Source of the DNA: Symbiodinium natans
Lineage: Eukaryota > Sar > Dinophyceae > Suessiales > Symbiodiniaceae
Length of the DNA: 64,000 bases
Direction of reading: 5' to 3'
NCBI GenBank assembly: GCA_905221605.1
Contig: CAJNDS010002411.1
Span: forward strand, 248,001-312,000
Shown here: positions 1 to 10,027 of the stretch, one piece after another
How the letters are laid out: every line of letters starts with the position of its first letter
Position numbering within the stretch: the stretch's first letter is position 1
The notes under the pieces: model-generated
Seen by the model: the letters and a program-made list of their open reading frames with translations, nothing else
What the model was told of the DNA's origin: nothing
Database searches by the model: none
Made by a program: the position numbers and the translations under genes

Positions 1-102
1 CTGGGCCAGATTGCCACTACCATCGCCATGACTGCGGCAGTAGCTGCTATTAATCGCATCCTCAAAGAGATTGGTGACAGATGCCCTCCCGGCATGATTT
101 GA
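1..102 (+). CDS. 3' end of an unknown gene (partial)
   Basis: An open frame enters from the left edge and ends with TGA at 100-102. It encodes 33 residues beginning LGQIATTIAMTAAV and ending KEIGDRCPPGMI. The alanine-rich helical stretch followed by a charged tail looks like genuine coding sequence, but I do not recognise the family. The first residues could be the last exon of a gene lying mostly outside the window. Confidence 0.4.
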   Translation: MGQIATTIAMTAAVAAINRILKEIGDRCPPGMI

Positions 103-2689
103 CTTAATCTTTCTTTGGTGGATAGCAGAGGGCCAAGGCTTTCGTGAACGCTTGTCCAGCATGTCTCCAGCATCAGTCGTGACACAACCGTCGGAGTCTG
201 AAAGCATCAGCGGTATGCTGCGAAGCAAAGACACGATGTCGCAACATTCCCAGCGCAACCCTTGGCCTTCTTTGTCTTTGGTCCCAGAACTCTTAGCACC
301 CTCAGAACACTCAGCACCCTCAGAACATTCAGCATGCACTCGGAACACAACAGTTGTTGGCACCATGAGCAACCGAAGGTTTCAGCTTGCCGAAGTATCT
401 CATCACCGAGCTCAAGTTCCAAGGAATGTTCCTGTCCTTTCTGTTCTCTGCATCAGTGTTGTCGCAGGCCAGAGGGCCATCCAGGGCCATCCAGGGCCCC
501 AGCCTGGTTCCTCCTTAAAGCACGACGTCGTGCGCTGCGTCCCTGAGGTACTTCTCATGGGATAGTCCACTCATTGACATATGCATCATTTTCGTTGACA
601 AGGGTTCCCGCTCTGCAAAGCTTCTTCGAGAGTGGATTGGGGCATGTCTTTGGTCCAGTTTGCTCAGGTTCCAACCCCTTTGTTAGTACGATTGCGATTC
701 AGCCATGTCTGTAGTCGAACCCTGGGCAAGGCAATTGTGCTTGCGCTAGGGCTCTCAGGGCGCGGATGATTCCAACAGTCCGACAACCCAAAAATCGCTG
801 AAGCCCAGCGAGGCATCTCCTTGTGAAGCTTTTCTGTAGAATCTACTTGAGTCCCAGAAATGCAGGCGAAGACGCTGGCCGCTGTGTTAGTGATCGTGGT
901 GCTGGATGCAGCGAAGGCAGTGGCGGTGGCGGCCATGTCGCTGCTGGAGCTCGGGGCACTCCTTCGGGGGCACCGCACTCGATCGCAAGTTTTTGTCCTG
1001 TTTCCATGGGCAATCTTTCAACATGAGGATCAACCCAGAAGCTGCAGATGATAGTAAGCCCCTGACATCTTGTGAGGGACCTCCGCTGTTGGAACTGAAG
1101 CCTGATGCCCCATGTCGTTCATTCAGCGCGCCCCCCCTGCCCATGGCCCCACGCACCTGTTAAGCCTAGAACATATTTCGTTGTTTATGCAGCTCAGATA
1201 GCAAACCCATCAGTCCTAAGCCTTAACCCTAAATCCTAGTGACGTAGACTGCAACTTGTGAGGTGCGGTCAAAAGTCGAAAGGCGAGACGGCAAGCACCA
1301 GTACCTGCAGTACTTCCAAGCACTTCTCGAGGACCTTTTCAAGCCTGTCATGTCTTTCTCATGTTTTCACATGCCTGTATGATTACAGAATACTTCGAGC
1401 ACAATCAGAAAGGGGAGGTGCGGCATGGTCTTGCCAGGGTGCCCTAAGCCCTCATCCCAAGGGTCAGGGATCTAGGGTTGACAATCGCCGGGTTTTCAGA
1501 CCTAGAGTTGCCATACGACTTGGGTGCCCACAACATCCCAGAATCTAAGCCAGCTGGAAGCACTGATGCGTTTTCATTAACTTAATCCTCGCCCTCGGTG
1601 TGGGGTTGTTTGGTGCTGAGCCATTCTCCTCGCCTCCTCGCCTCCTCGTTTCCTAGTCTCCTGGCCTGGTCCCTGGATTGCCCCACCCCCAAAGAAGCCT
1701 CCAGAGAGTCCTGCCGTGTATCCCTGAAGTGCCCAACTCGGGCAGCCGTCGGGTGGATGGCTAATTAGGCTTTTCCTTTCTTTTTTTGAGACATGTGCAT
1801 ATCTGGGAGGAGTGTCCGATCATATTGGAGAAGCTCCGATGCCTGGTCGACTTAGATCCTCTGCTCATTTTGGTTTCCCCATCCTGGCTAATCCTGATTA
1901 ATACCAGTAGCTGGAGGTCCTAATTGAACATTTCAATCTTCATTGTCTTCATGCCTGCAGCCTAGCCCCAATTCAACGCAGAAACCCCACAATCTTATGG
2001 CCTTACACCTTAAGACCAGCTGACACTACAATTTTGCCAGTTGCAGCGTTGGAGGCCCCTAGTTGGCCCCTAGTTCTCCAAGCTCGGCTCAGAACAGGTC
2101 GGTATGATGTCATCAGAGCAGCTGCAGAAAATGACGGTCAAGCCTGAAGGCACAAGGGTTGCCGGAGGTGACGAGGTCCTTGTGGGAGCGTTCCCTTCCT
2201 AACGAAAAGGTATAAGTAAGGAAGGATGTGAGCTGTGGTGCAATGGCCTTGTTGTTGGTACCAGAAAATAGATCTAGTTCTAAGAGTTGTCTGCGAAACG
2301 CTGTGCTGACCAGTATGGGTAAAGAGAAGCTAGCATGTCGAGCATATCTACAGCGATGCCTTGCCAGAAAGCCTGTGTTTGGGGTTCGCTAAAGAAAGGG
2401 AAATTTCTTTCCGCCCCGAAGGGTCCCAACACGTCAGCCGAAAATCTCAGTTAAAAGTAGGTAAAGTAGTTTGTAAGCACAAAAGCTTTCTGGGGCTGAC
2501 CCTCCGACCTCTCCCTGAAGATGCAACCGTGTACAGCCAGTTCAGCCGCAGCCTTGTGCTTCTGGCAGTGGTGGAGCTCTGTGAGGTTGGCGTGTCTTCC
2601 GAAAGCTGCACAGCTTAAGGGCCTGAAGCTGCGTACCCATAAGCTCGAATCCAGGATGTTTCAGCACTGAAGGGCAAGCCCCTTTCTTT
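103..2689. other. Stretch without a recognisable gene
   Basis: No family motif or convincing exon chain was found. A short hydrophobic frame starting at 860 (MQAKTLAAVLVIVVLDAAKA) could be a signal or membrane segment, but nothing supports it further. A CCTCCTCG repeat lies near 1629-1650. The segment 1215-1240 contains CCTTAACCCTAAATCC, which resembles a degenerate plant-type telomere unit. Confidence 0.4.
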
Positions 2690-3157
2690 GTGGAGTACTT
2701 TCGTACGAGCTTAGTTACCCTATCGTGTACGTACGCATTTTTCTTGGGAGGCACCGTCCGGAATCCCCACGTTCCATGCAAGTTCCGTATGCAGGTCCTT
2801 GTGCCCGTGCTCTACTTGGTCATGTCAGCCCTGCTTCGCACCGATGTCATGGCAGGGAACATGCGCTATTTCTGGATGTTCGCTGACCTGACAGATGCAG
2901 AATTCCTGGATGGGATCAATGGAAATCTCTATGCTGTGGTGGTTGAGGTTGTTGTCTTCTTGGGCCTCGAGTGTGCTGTGAGGGTCTGGACAAAGTTCAG
3001 CCTTTTCGAGTTCGCGGGCATCACGATCAGCATGGATTTCAGCTATTGGCTTTCGGTCATGGCACCGGCTTACATCGTCTTCAACTTAATCCAGGAGGAG
3101 CATGGCGGCTTCCATCCTCTAATGCGCTGGGTAGATGGGCTCTTCGCCAAAGTGTGA
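2690..3157 (+). CDS. Membrane-protein exon, C-terminal part, family unknown
   Basis: The open frame ends in TGA at 3155-3157. The likely coding part begins near 2790. It has three hydrophobic segments: LVPVLYLVMSALL, LYAVVVEVVVFLGLECAV and YWLSVMAPAYIVFNLI. These are separated by acidic or aromatic loops, with a charged tail ending LFAKV. This is what a terminal exon of a polytopic membrane protein looks like. The frame start at 2690 is only the first ATG and may lie inside an intron. I do not recognise the family; a transporter or channel remnant is possible. No upstream exons were identified. Confidence 0.45.
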   Translation: MEYFRTSLVTLSCTYAFFLGGTVRNPHVPCKFRMQVLVPVLYLVMSALLRTDVMAGNMRYFWMFADLTDAEFLDGINGNLYAVVVEVVVFLGLECAVRVWTKFSLFEFAGITISMDFSYWLSVMAPAYIVFNLIQEEHGGFHPLMRWVDGLFAKV

Positions 3158-4186
3158 TAAGGACTCTGGTAAGGCAATTTTGAAACATGCAGTGGTTATT
3201 TAACAGTGTGGCTAGACCGGTCTGCGAAGCAGCTTGGTGAAGCTTGAACACCTTTTTCCATCCCGACCAGGATTGTAAGATGTTATACGGTGTAGAACAC
3301 TTGTACAAGCAGGGAAGGTCAACGTGCACAAGTTTCAGCGTCAAACGAAAGCCCTTGAATAAGCTACAGGAAACCACTTCGGACTATGGCCAACGACAAT
3401 TTCCTAGACTGAGCACCGCCCAGAGGACTTCATAAAACCCACATAGCTAGACCCGAAGCCTTAAATCCAGCACCCTAAAGCTTTGGTCACTCCCGCCACC
3501 TGTAATACAGGTTAGTCTCAGCACTAAACCCGTTTTTTCTCGAACCTTCCCCAAGAACCTTTCCTATCGCGGCGGTGTTCATAGCCTGTGCGGCCCGCCC
3601 ATTCTCACCATTTGGGTTTAGAGTTGTGGGGCGCCCAACAATCGTTCCCAGCTCTATGCCCGCTGAGAAGGTCGTAGAAATTGAGAATGGGAGGAAAAGG
3701 GGGCATCTTTCTGAGCACGTTGCGAGATGTTGCGAACATTCACCGAATTGTGTGGCGGCGCGGTTTGAGTGACGGCAAGTTCCACTTTCGCCAGCACAAA
3801 GTTAAGTCACAGGTACAAGTCCCAGCCGTAAAGTCCGGTTTTCCAACATGTTATGAACCTCACCAGGGCTTTCGGTTCAGAGAGGAGCCGTTGACAAATT
3901 GCATCTGTTTGAGCGAAGGAGAGTGCATGGTTTGGTGGGCATAACTGCTTCTTGAGAAAACCAGTACATGGCAGGCAAGAACACTTACAAAATCTGCATG
4001 GCTTTCATCTTTGTATTCGCAGTAATTCAGCATTGCATTTCGCTGTTCCGTTCTGCGCCAAGTTTTCGATCATGACGGTCCAAACGGAGGCTGGGCAAGT
4101 TGGGCTGCAAGATGTCGTAGCGTGGTAGCTACAAAGTTATTCTTGCTTTTTTACTGCGAGGCGCGCCCAGAGAAGCTGGAGAAGCC
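3158..4186. other. Intergenic stretch, nothing recognised
   Basis: Only short overlapping open frames without family motifs are present. This may include the 5' leader or early introns of the GTPase gene that follows. Confidence 0.4.
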
Positions 4187-7100
4187 ATGCCTCGCCGAGG
4201 CGTCCAAAGAGGAGACGCTGAAGCCGAAGGCACTTCACACTGTGAACACGTTTCGTCTGTTCAAAGGGCAAGAGCGATTTTCGAGCTGTTCGTGTGCACT
4301 GTGTGTACGATGCATGCTACACATGTTGAGGACATGGATCGAGCCACTTCAGATGATGATGAAGACGAATCTGGTGCTTATCAGCACAAGGGAATCAGTG
4401 CAGATGATCTCAGCGACGACTGGGTCGAAGCTCAGATGAAGGATGTCACTGTGGCAGTAGCCGAGATGCAATATGAACCAGCGGTTTTGTTCTGCGGTGC
4501 GCACATGCACGACGATGATGTCTCGAGCATCTGAGGTCATTGGCAACGTTGATAGTGGAAAGTCGACCTTGGTTGGAGTTCTTACCAAGGGCGGACTGGA
4601 TGACGGAAGGGGCCTAGCCCGGGCAAAGGCCCACTTCAGACAGTCCCTGCACGCAGCGGTCATATGGACACCCTGCCCGGTCCCTGCCCTGCCGCCAGGT
4701 CTTTAACTTTTCGCATGAAGCGGCCAATGGGAGAACAAGCAGCATCGCACAGGACATCACAGGATGATTTCAAGGTGTCTGTCCAACATGGCACCCACGT
4801 GCTTCAGAGGAAATCATGGGATTCTCACATTCAGGTGAGCAGGCCGTGCGCTGAGACAATCCACAGAAGCGGTCTTCTTAGTGCTCTAGGATGGAGGTGC
4901 TAGGCGAGAGCATCACTTGAGTTAGTATCTCAGGTTCTGATTGATAGAATGGGTACTTCGACGGCCAATTCTCGAAACCAGACCTGGCAGCAGGCGCGCA
5001 ACACTGGGCGATGCCGACAATCGGCGAGTATCCAGCTAGCGCATGTATTCTGTATCACGTATGCCAACAGGTTGCCATTATGTATCACCAAGTGCATGAA
5101 GTGCATTTCGGAAGCAGCTGCATCAACAGTTGGCGCACATGTCGGAGTTGTTGCAAGAAGCTGCGGCCAACGCCGAAAAGTTGCACTGGCACTTTAGGTG
5201 CAGGCTGCACTTGCAGAACTTCACCGTAGCTATGTTCTGCACAAAAGCACAGGTGGTAAGCCAGTCAGAAAGACTGGTGACTTTCAGCGACCTGTGTGGC
5301 CACGAGAAGTACCTCAAGACCACGATCTTTGGCTTGGTGGGGCAATGTCCATGCCTTAGAGTCATGCTTGACCCTAGGAGTTAGGGAACCACAGCGTGAG
5401 CCCGGCCTGCCCGCACAGCCTGCACCCTTTGCAATCGCCCTTTTGCGAAGTCACATGTTGTTTTTTGTTTGCAATCAGACTCGATAGAGCAATGTCTCGG
5501 AGAGGTCCAGACTACACGATGATCATCGTCAATGCCAATGCAGGTTTCCAGCGCATGTCGCGCGAGCACCTGGGCATCGCGCTTGCCTTGCGCATCCCCT
5601 TCTTCATCGTCGTGACCAAGATTGACATTGCACCCCAGCTCCTCCCCTGCAGTGATTTGCATTCCGTCGCGCTTATGCGAGGGCTCCTGACACAGCTCTT
5701 CACCGATCGGATTCCCTTCTTGACACGGGCTGTGCAGACAAGATACCAAGAGCGGCTGGCTTCTTAATCGCATCAAGGAATGTTTTCGACGAAAACCTCG
5801 CGCAGCTGCACAAGATTGTCAAGCTCGGGTCCTGGAGAGTTCCTGCAACCGTAGAGATGTCTTGTGTAGCCGTCTTCTTGCCAGTCTCCTGTCACGAAGC
5901 AACCTCTACGTGGTTGGGAGGTCAAACGCCGTGAGGCGGCAGCCCCTGGTGGTGACGAGTGAAGACCAGTTAGAGCAAGCTGCCTCCGGGATTTACGACA
6001 AACAGGCCATTTGGTGGTGGTCAAGTGGTCAAGCCTCAGTTGGTATTTCTCGTGTGTTTTCCAGTTTTTATGTGAGGTCTGTCCAATGTTCTGCATCTCC
6101 AGTGTCAGTGGAGATGGCGCGGAACTCACACTGCAAGTGGCCGTGCTACCCCCGTCTCTTGTTGAGCACAGTAAGGGCTTTCGATGTGTCCTTGACGCGG
6201 TTCTCATATGGCCGTGATTGCCCCTTTCCTTCACCCACAACGCTTCCCCTTGTCCTTCCGGCCAAATCCAGGTCTTCCGCTTCTGCGGTCTTTTCTGCAG
6301 CGGCTGCCATCTAGATTGCAGGACGCGAGCTTAAACAACTGAAGGCGATGACCGTTGTGCATCGCATCGCAGTTGAGCCTGCTTCTAGCTTAGTGATGGG
6401 TCCTGGTGCAGGACAGTGGTCTCTTCAAACCACCGAGCAGCCTCTGGCCTAACCCGTGTTGACATGTGACGGAAAGTGCAAAGAGTAACTCACTGAAAAG
6501 AGCGCATGGTTAGAGTTAGTTGGGCTTAGTTACTGCTTAGTTCCGAGGTCCGGCTGAGTTTCACATTGACTCCATCTACGTTGTGCCCGGTGTCGGCCTC
6601 GTGGTCGGCGGTGTCGTTCGCCTGGAGCCCTGGCATGCCCTATTCCAAAGAGAGAAGCCGGCTTGCCGGAGGGAAGCGTGGCTGCTGCGAAAGAGATTCT
6701 GCTTGTTTGGGAATCCTGCGCTGTAGTCCGCCAGTGCTGGTGCAGGATCAGGTCGCATCTGCCCTGGGCAGCATCTGCTTCTGGGCCCAGACAAGGTGAG
6801 CCAGCCGGCGCCCAAGCATGTGTGGCAGTGGCAGTCATTTCGACAGTCTTTCTGTCATTGTCCGTGCTTGCTTCCATCAGTCGGCCGTTCCAGGTTCAAG
6901 CCGGTCATGGTGGCTCCAACTCGTTGGACCGAAAAAGACTGCTCTTCTTGTCCTGTTCTCGAGGTATGATTTTGGGGATGTTGGCCTGTGAGAACTTGCG
7001 TTTCGCAATCGAGATCTCGTTACTAAGTCGCTACAGGAAGGTGGTGAACTGACGACTTCTGGCCAGGTGAAGACCATCCAGTACAAGCGTGTCGCCGTTG

Positions 7101-7552
7101 ACATGGCTGAGAGTGGTCAGCTTGGTCCTCAGAAGATGAGGATGCATGCACAACAAATACAAACGTAACGAGGGAAGAAGCGTATCATGAGCGGTGCATT
7201 CCTTGCAAATGCGCCAAGGCACTGCAGCTTTGCTCTCCGTTCTCTGGTGAAGAGGGTGCGACTTGGGGCGTTGTTCTTGTGGGCACGAAGCCGACGTGCG
7301 TTGTAATTGCTTGGAAGACGCTTGAGTCACTTGAGATGACTGAGTGTCGTGCCCATAGACAGCATTGTCCATGGCATAGGAGACGCTCAAGAAGAGCATG
7401 TTTAGAAAAGGCATGGTCGCAGCCTCGGCCACGAATCATTTCGTGCCATTTCTTCCTGTTTTGTGAACATTTCATTCTGGCTTAAACTAATGTCTGAGGT
7501 CATGCTTGGCCCGGAGCTTCAACCGAAGGCCATTTGGTCTTTCAAGGCCGAG
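4187..7552 (+). CDS. GTPBP1/GTPBP2-like translational GTPase, truncated at the 3' end
   Basis: This is a GTP-binding protein of the GTPBP1/2 family, relatives of EF-Tu/EF1A that act on stalled ribosomes or mRNA decay. Exons fixed by phase include one ending 4459 (KDVTVAV), 4536-4628 (P-loop GNVDSGKS, then [11 protein letters not shown]), 4699-4752 (NGRTSSIAQ), 4810-~4834, 5253-5346 ([16 protein letters not shown]), 5505-~5635 ([15 protein letters not shown]), ~5940-6006 ([16 protein letters not shown]), one starting ~6080 ([13 protein letters not shown]), ~6555-6618 ([14 protein letters not shown]), one ending LLLGPDK at ~6796, 7067-7119 ([17 protein letters not shown]), from 7219 ([15 protein letters not shown]) and ~7510-7552 ([12 protein letters not shown]). 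G1, G3 and G4 motifs are all present. Two oddities suggest decay. A G-run near 7262 is one base too short to join RLG to GVVLVG. The C-terminal barrel after WSFKAE is absent, because the first eL24 gene starts 131 bp later. The start codon is uncertain. Confidence 0.8.
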
Positions 7553-7628
7553 GCCCAGCCAAGCATCAGTCAATCTTGGACGCTGGAGCCATTGGCCGGT
7601 ATCTGCCGGTATCTGTCTTGACTGATCA

Positions 7629-7662
7629 GCAGCTGTTTGTGGCGCGCAAAAGAAAGTAGGAG
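7629..7662 (+). promoter_or_regulatory. Conserved element upstream of eL24 copy 1
   Basis: The 15-mer GCAGCTGTTTGTGGC (7629-7643) recurs exactly at 9976-9990 upstream of copy 2, about 40 bp before each ATG. A TAGGAG follows at 7657-7662, and again at 10004-10009 for copy 2. The TAG is the best candidate for the spliced-leader trans-splicing acceptor, which dinoflagellate mRNAs use. The 15-mer could be its upstream control block or part of a promoter. Function is inferred from conservation only. Confidence 0.5.
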
Positions 7663-7683
7663 CTGCCCAGCTGTGTTTTAGCC

Positions 7684-9388
7684 ATGGTCATCAAGACTGA
7701 TCTTTGCAACTACACCGAGTGCCTTGTCCAAATGGGAGCTGCCTTCTGCTACCCTTGCATGTCACCTCGTCACATTGCCCAAGGTACAGGATTTACCCTG
7801 GACATGGCCAGAAGTTCGTGGCAAAGGATGCCAAGGCCCGTGTGCAAAGAATTTTCAAGACAAGTGGAGAGAGAGGATTGCCACCTCTGTTACCCAAGCA
7901 GGTGAGCTTCTTCATCTCAGCCAAGGCCGACTCGTTGTACCACCAGCGGATCAAGCCGGCCTTTTGATCCCAATGGGTCCTCTTCCTTGTGCCTATGACA
8001 AGCTCGATGTACGATGATGTCGACACGATACCAGGGGATTTTGCCAAGGTCAAGCTGCGCTGGACACAGGCTTGGCGTCGCCAGAACAAGAAGGGCAAGG
8101 TCGAGGAAGGCGGCAAGAAGAAAGCACGAAAGGCCATGAACATCTGTCGTCCGAGCAGAGTGGAGTCACATGTGGTTGAGAATCTTGTTGGCAACATATA
8201 AAAACTTCTTAATACTTGCGAACATCTCCGTGCCATTCTGCAGGCGCAAAAGTTTCAGAAGGCCATTGTCGGCATGTCCTTGGATGACCTCAAGAAGAAG
8301 TGTCGCTGCTGCAATATGATCAATATGTAGAGAGTCAGGCTGGTTGCTCTGCCTCTGGCTGAACGCGCTCAGGAAAGCCATGCGACCCGAGCTGCGCCAG
8401 GCACGCGAGCAAGCGGCGAAGGAGAATCGGCACATGGCTTCGGCAGCTAACCAATGAGCGACATTTTGCATGTGAGCAGCATTTCCTCGCAGCCGTTGCC
8501 AACATCAGTGCAATTCCTGGGCTGTATAACTATGTTTGCTGAACTGAGGAGGCCAAGGCAAAGCAGCAGGCGGAGAAGAAGAAGGCGGCATCCAGCAAGA
8601 AGCTCAGCCAAGATCGCTCGGACTCAACAACATCAAGTGCCAGCACGATGAGTTGCCAGAATTGCATGTTGTTGCTCAAAAGGCAAGCCGGCAGTTGCCA
8701 AGAGCAAGGCTGACAAGGCCGGCTATGCATGGCCATGCATGGCCTGCACCAGTTTTGGGCTTCAAAGCGTCAGTGTCAGCACAACGGTCAAAAGACCCGT
8801 GTTCTCAGACATCTGATCACATGCGAAGCTTTGCTGCAATGCCGCCTCGTCAATGCATCTTGCGTGTTTCCTTTGAGTTTTGTGCCTCGTTCGCGAGATC
8901 GAGATGCAGCACGTCTTGAGAGCAACTGCATTCCTATCTTGTGACAAGCTCCTGCAGACCCCCGTCCATCCCTGCACCATGCCTGTCACACAAGTCCATG
9001 TCCACGCTGGGATCCTAAAGCTGGGGGCCAGCACCAGACTTGGAAGTGTGGACAACGGCAAGTGTGGGACCAAAGCCGCCGATCGTCCTTGCCAGTGTTA
9101 GACAGCTGTTTGTCAGTTGTGGGAAAATTGTTGGAGATGTTGTTGGAGATATTGTATAGCTTCAGCTCAGCAGGAACGTGCTCTGCAAGACACACACACA
9201 TACACACCCAGACACACGCACACGCACACGCACACGCGCACGCGCACGCGCATGCGCACGCGCACGCGCACGCGCACGCGCACGCGCAGGCGCAGGCGCA
9301 CGCGCACGCGCACCCACGCGCACGCGCACCCACGCGCACACACACGCACACGCGCACACGCGCACACGCACACACGTGCACGCGCACA

Positions 9389-9427
<39 letters not shown>

Positions 9428-9841
9428 GCACGCGCACACACGCACACACGCGCACACGCACACACGCACACACGCACACACGCACACACACGCACACACG
9501 CACACACGCACACACGCACCCACGCACCCACCCACCCACGCACGCACGCATGCACGCACGCACGCATGCACGCACGCACGCATGCACAGTTCTCGTCGCT
9601 AGATGGTCCCAGCCCTGGAATGGTGCTCGGCATTGAAGAAGTTGTGAACTGTCAGCTCTGGTCACTACCGTACGTGTCAGTTCTGGACAGGGTGCGAAGT
9701 TGCCGAAGGGTGGAGGCGCCCCAGCTGGCGGCTTCTTGTCTTCGATTTGTGGCACTGTAGAGCTTTGTAGCGTCTTTGTAGCATCAGACGTCATCAATGT
9801 CTTCACGTTGAGGTTCGAAGAACTTCAAGGGCAAGAAGTGA
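7684..9841 (+). CDS. RPL24: Ribosomal protein eL24, tandem copy 1
   Basis: This encodes a 164-residue protein of the large ribosomal subunit, close to the usual eukaryotic eL24 length. It has the zinc-ribbon-like start [20 protein letters not shown], the middle [16 protein letters not shown] and a lysine/alanine-rich tail ending SKNFKGKK. There are ten exons, all in phase: 7684-7718, 7784-7835, 7902-7958, 8049-8132, 8244-8299, 8373-8421, 8549-8606, 8683-8717, 9691-9730 and 9813-9841. Donors are GT in introns 1 and 5, GA in intron 6 and GC in the other six; acceptors are all AG. Intron 8 (8718-9690) is swollen by a long CA repeat. The protein differs from copy 2 at only four tail positions (residues 125, 129, 136 and 138). 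No frame damage was found, so the gene is probably functional. Confidence 0.95.
9188..9592. repeat. CA/CG alternating repeat inside eL24 copy 1 intron 8
   Basis: About 400 bp of (CA)n mixed with CGCA, CCCACGCA and GCATGCACGCAC variants. Alternating purine-pyrimidine runs of this kind can adopt Z-DNA. The long His/Thr/Ala-rich frames on the + strand and Cys/Val-rich frames on the - strand across it are products of the repeat, not genes. The corresponding intron of copy 2 is only 78 nt. Confidence 0.95.
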
Positions 9842-9868
9842 GTGCAGCAGTCAGCAAATCGTGCGCCA

Positions 9869-9886
9869 CCGCAGCTGCTCCTGCGG
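9869..9886 (+). promoter_or_regulatory. 3' UTR stem-loop after eL24 copy 1
   Basis: CCGCAG and CTGCGG form a perfect 6-bp stem around the loop CTGCTC, 28 bp after the stop codon. Copy 2 has the same structure with one stem mismatch at 12195-12212, 33 bp after its stop. The surrounding bases are also similar, which suggests a conserved 3' UTR or processing signal. Confidence 0.4.
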
Positions 9887-9975
9887 AAAACATCGTTGTG
9901 CATGGCATCATGTGGCACTGTGCCCCCCTGTCACAAATGATTCACCTATCATACATGATGTTCTTGTTCGCAGCT

Positions 9976-10009
9976 GCAGCTGTTTGTGGCAGGATTACGC
10001 GCGTAGGAG
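9976..10009 (+). promoter_or_regulatory. Conserved element upstream of eL24 copy 2
   Basis: This holds the same 15-mer as at 7629-7643 and the same downstream TAGGAG. It lies in the 186-bp spacer between the two genes, 38 bp before the ATG. The short spacer would suit a polycistronic transcript resolved by trans-splicing at TAG. Confidence 0.5.
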
Positions 10010-10027
10010 TCCGAGGGAAGCAGAGCC

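Noticed and set aside
9062-9806. Long open frames of 130-230 residues on both strands
   Set aside because: They are translations of the CA/CG repeat; the eL24 exon structure shows the region is an intron.
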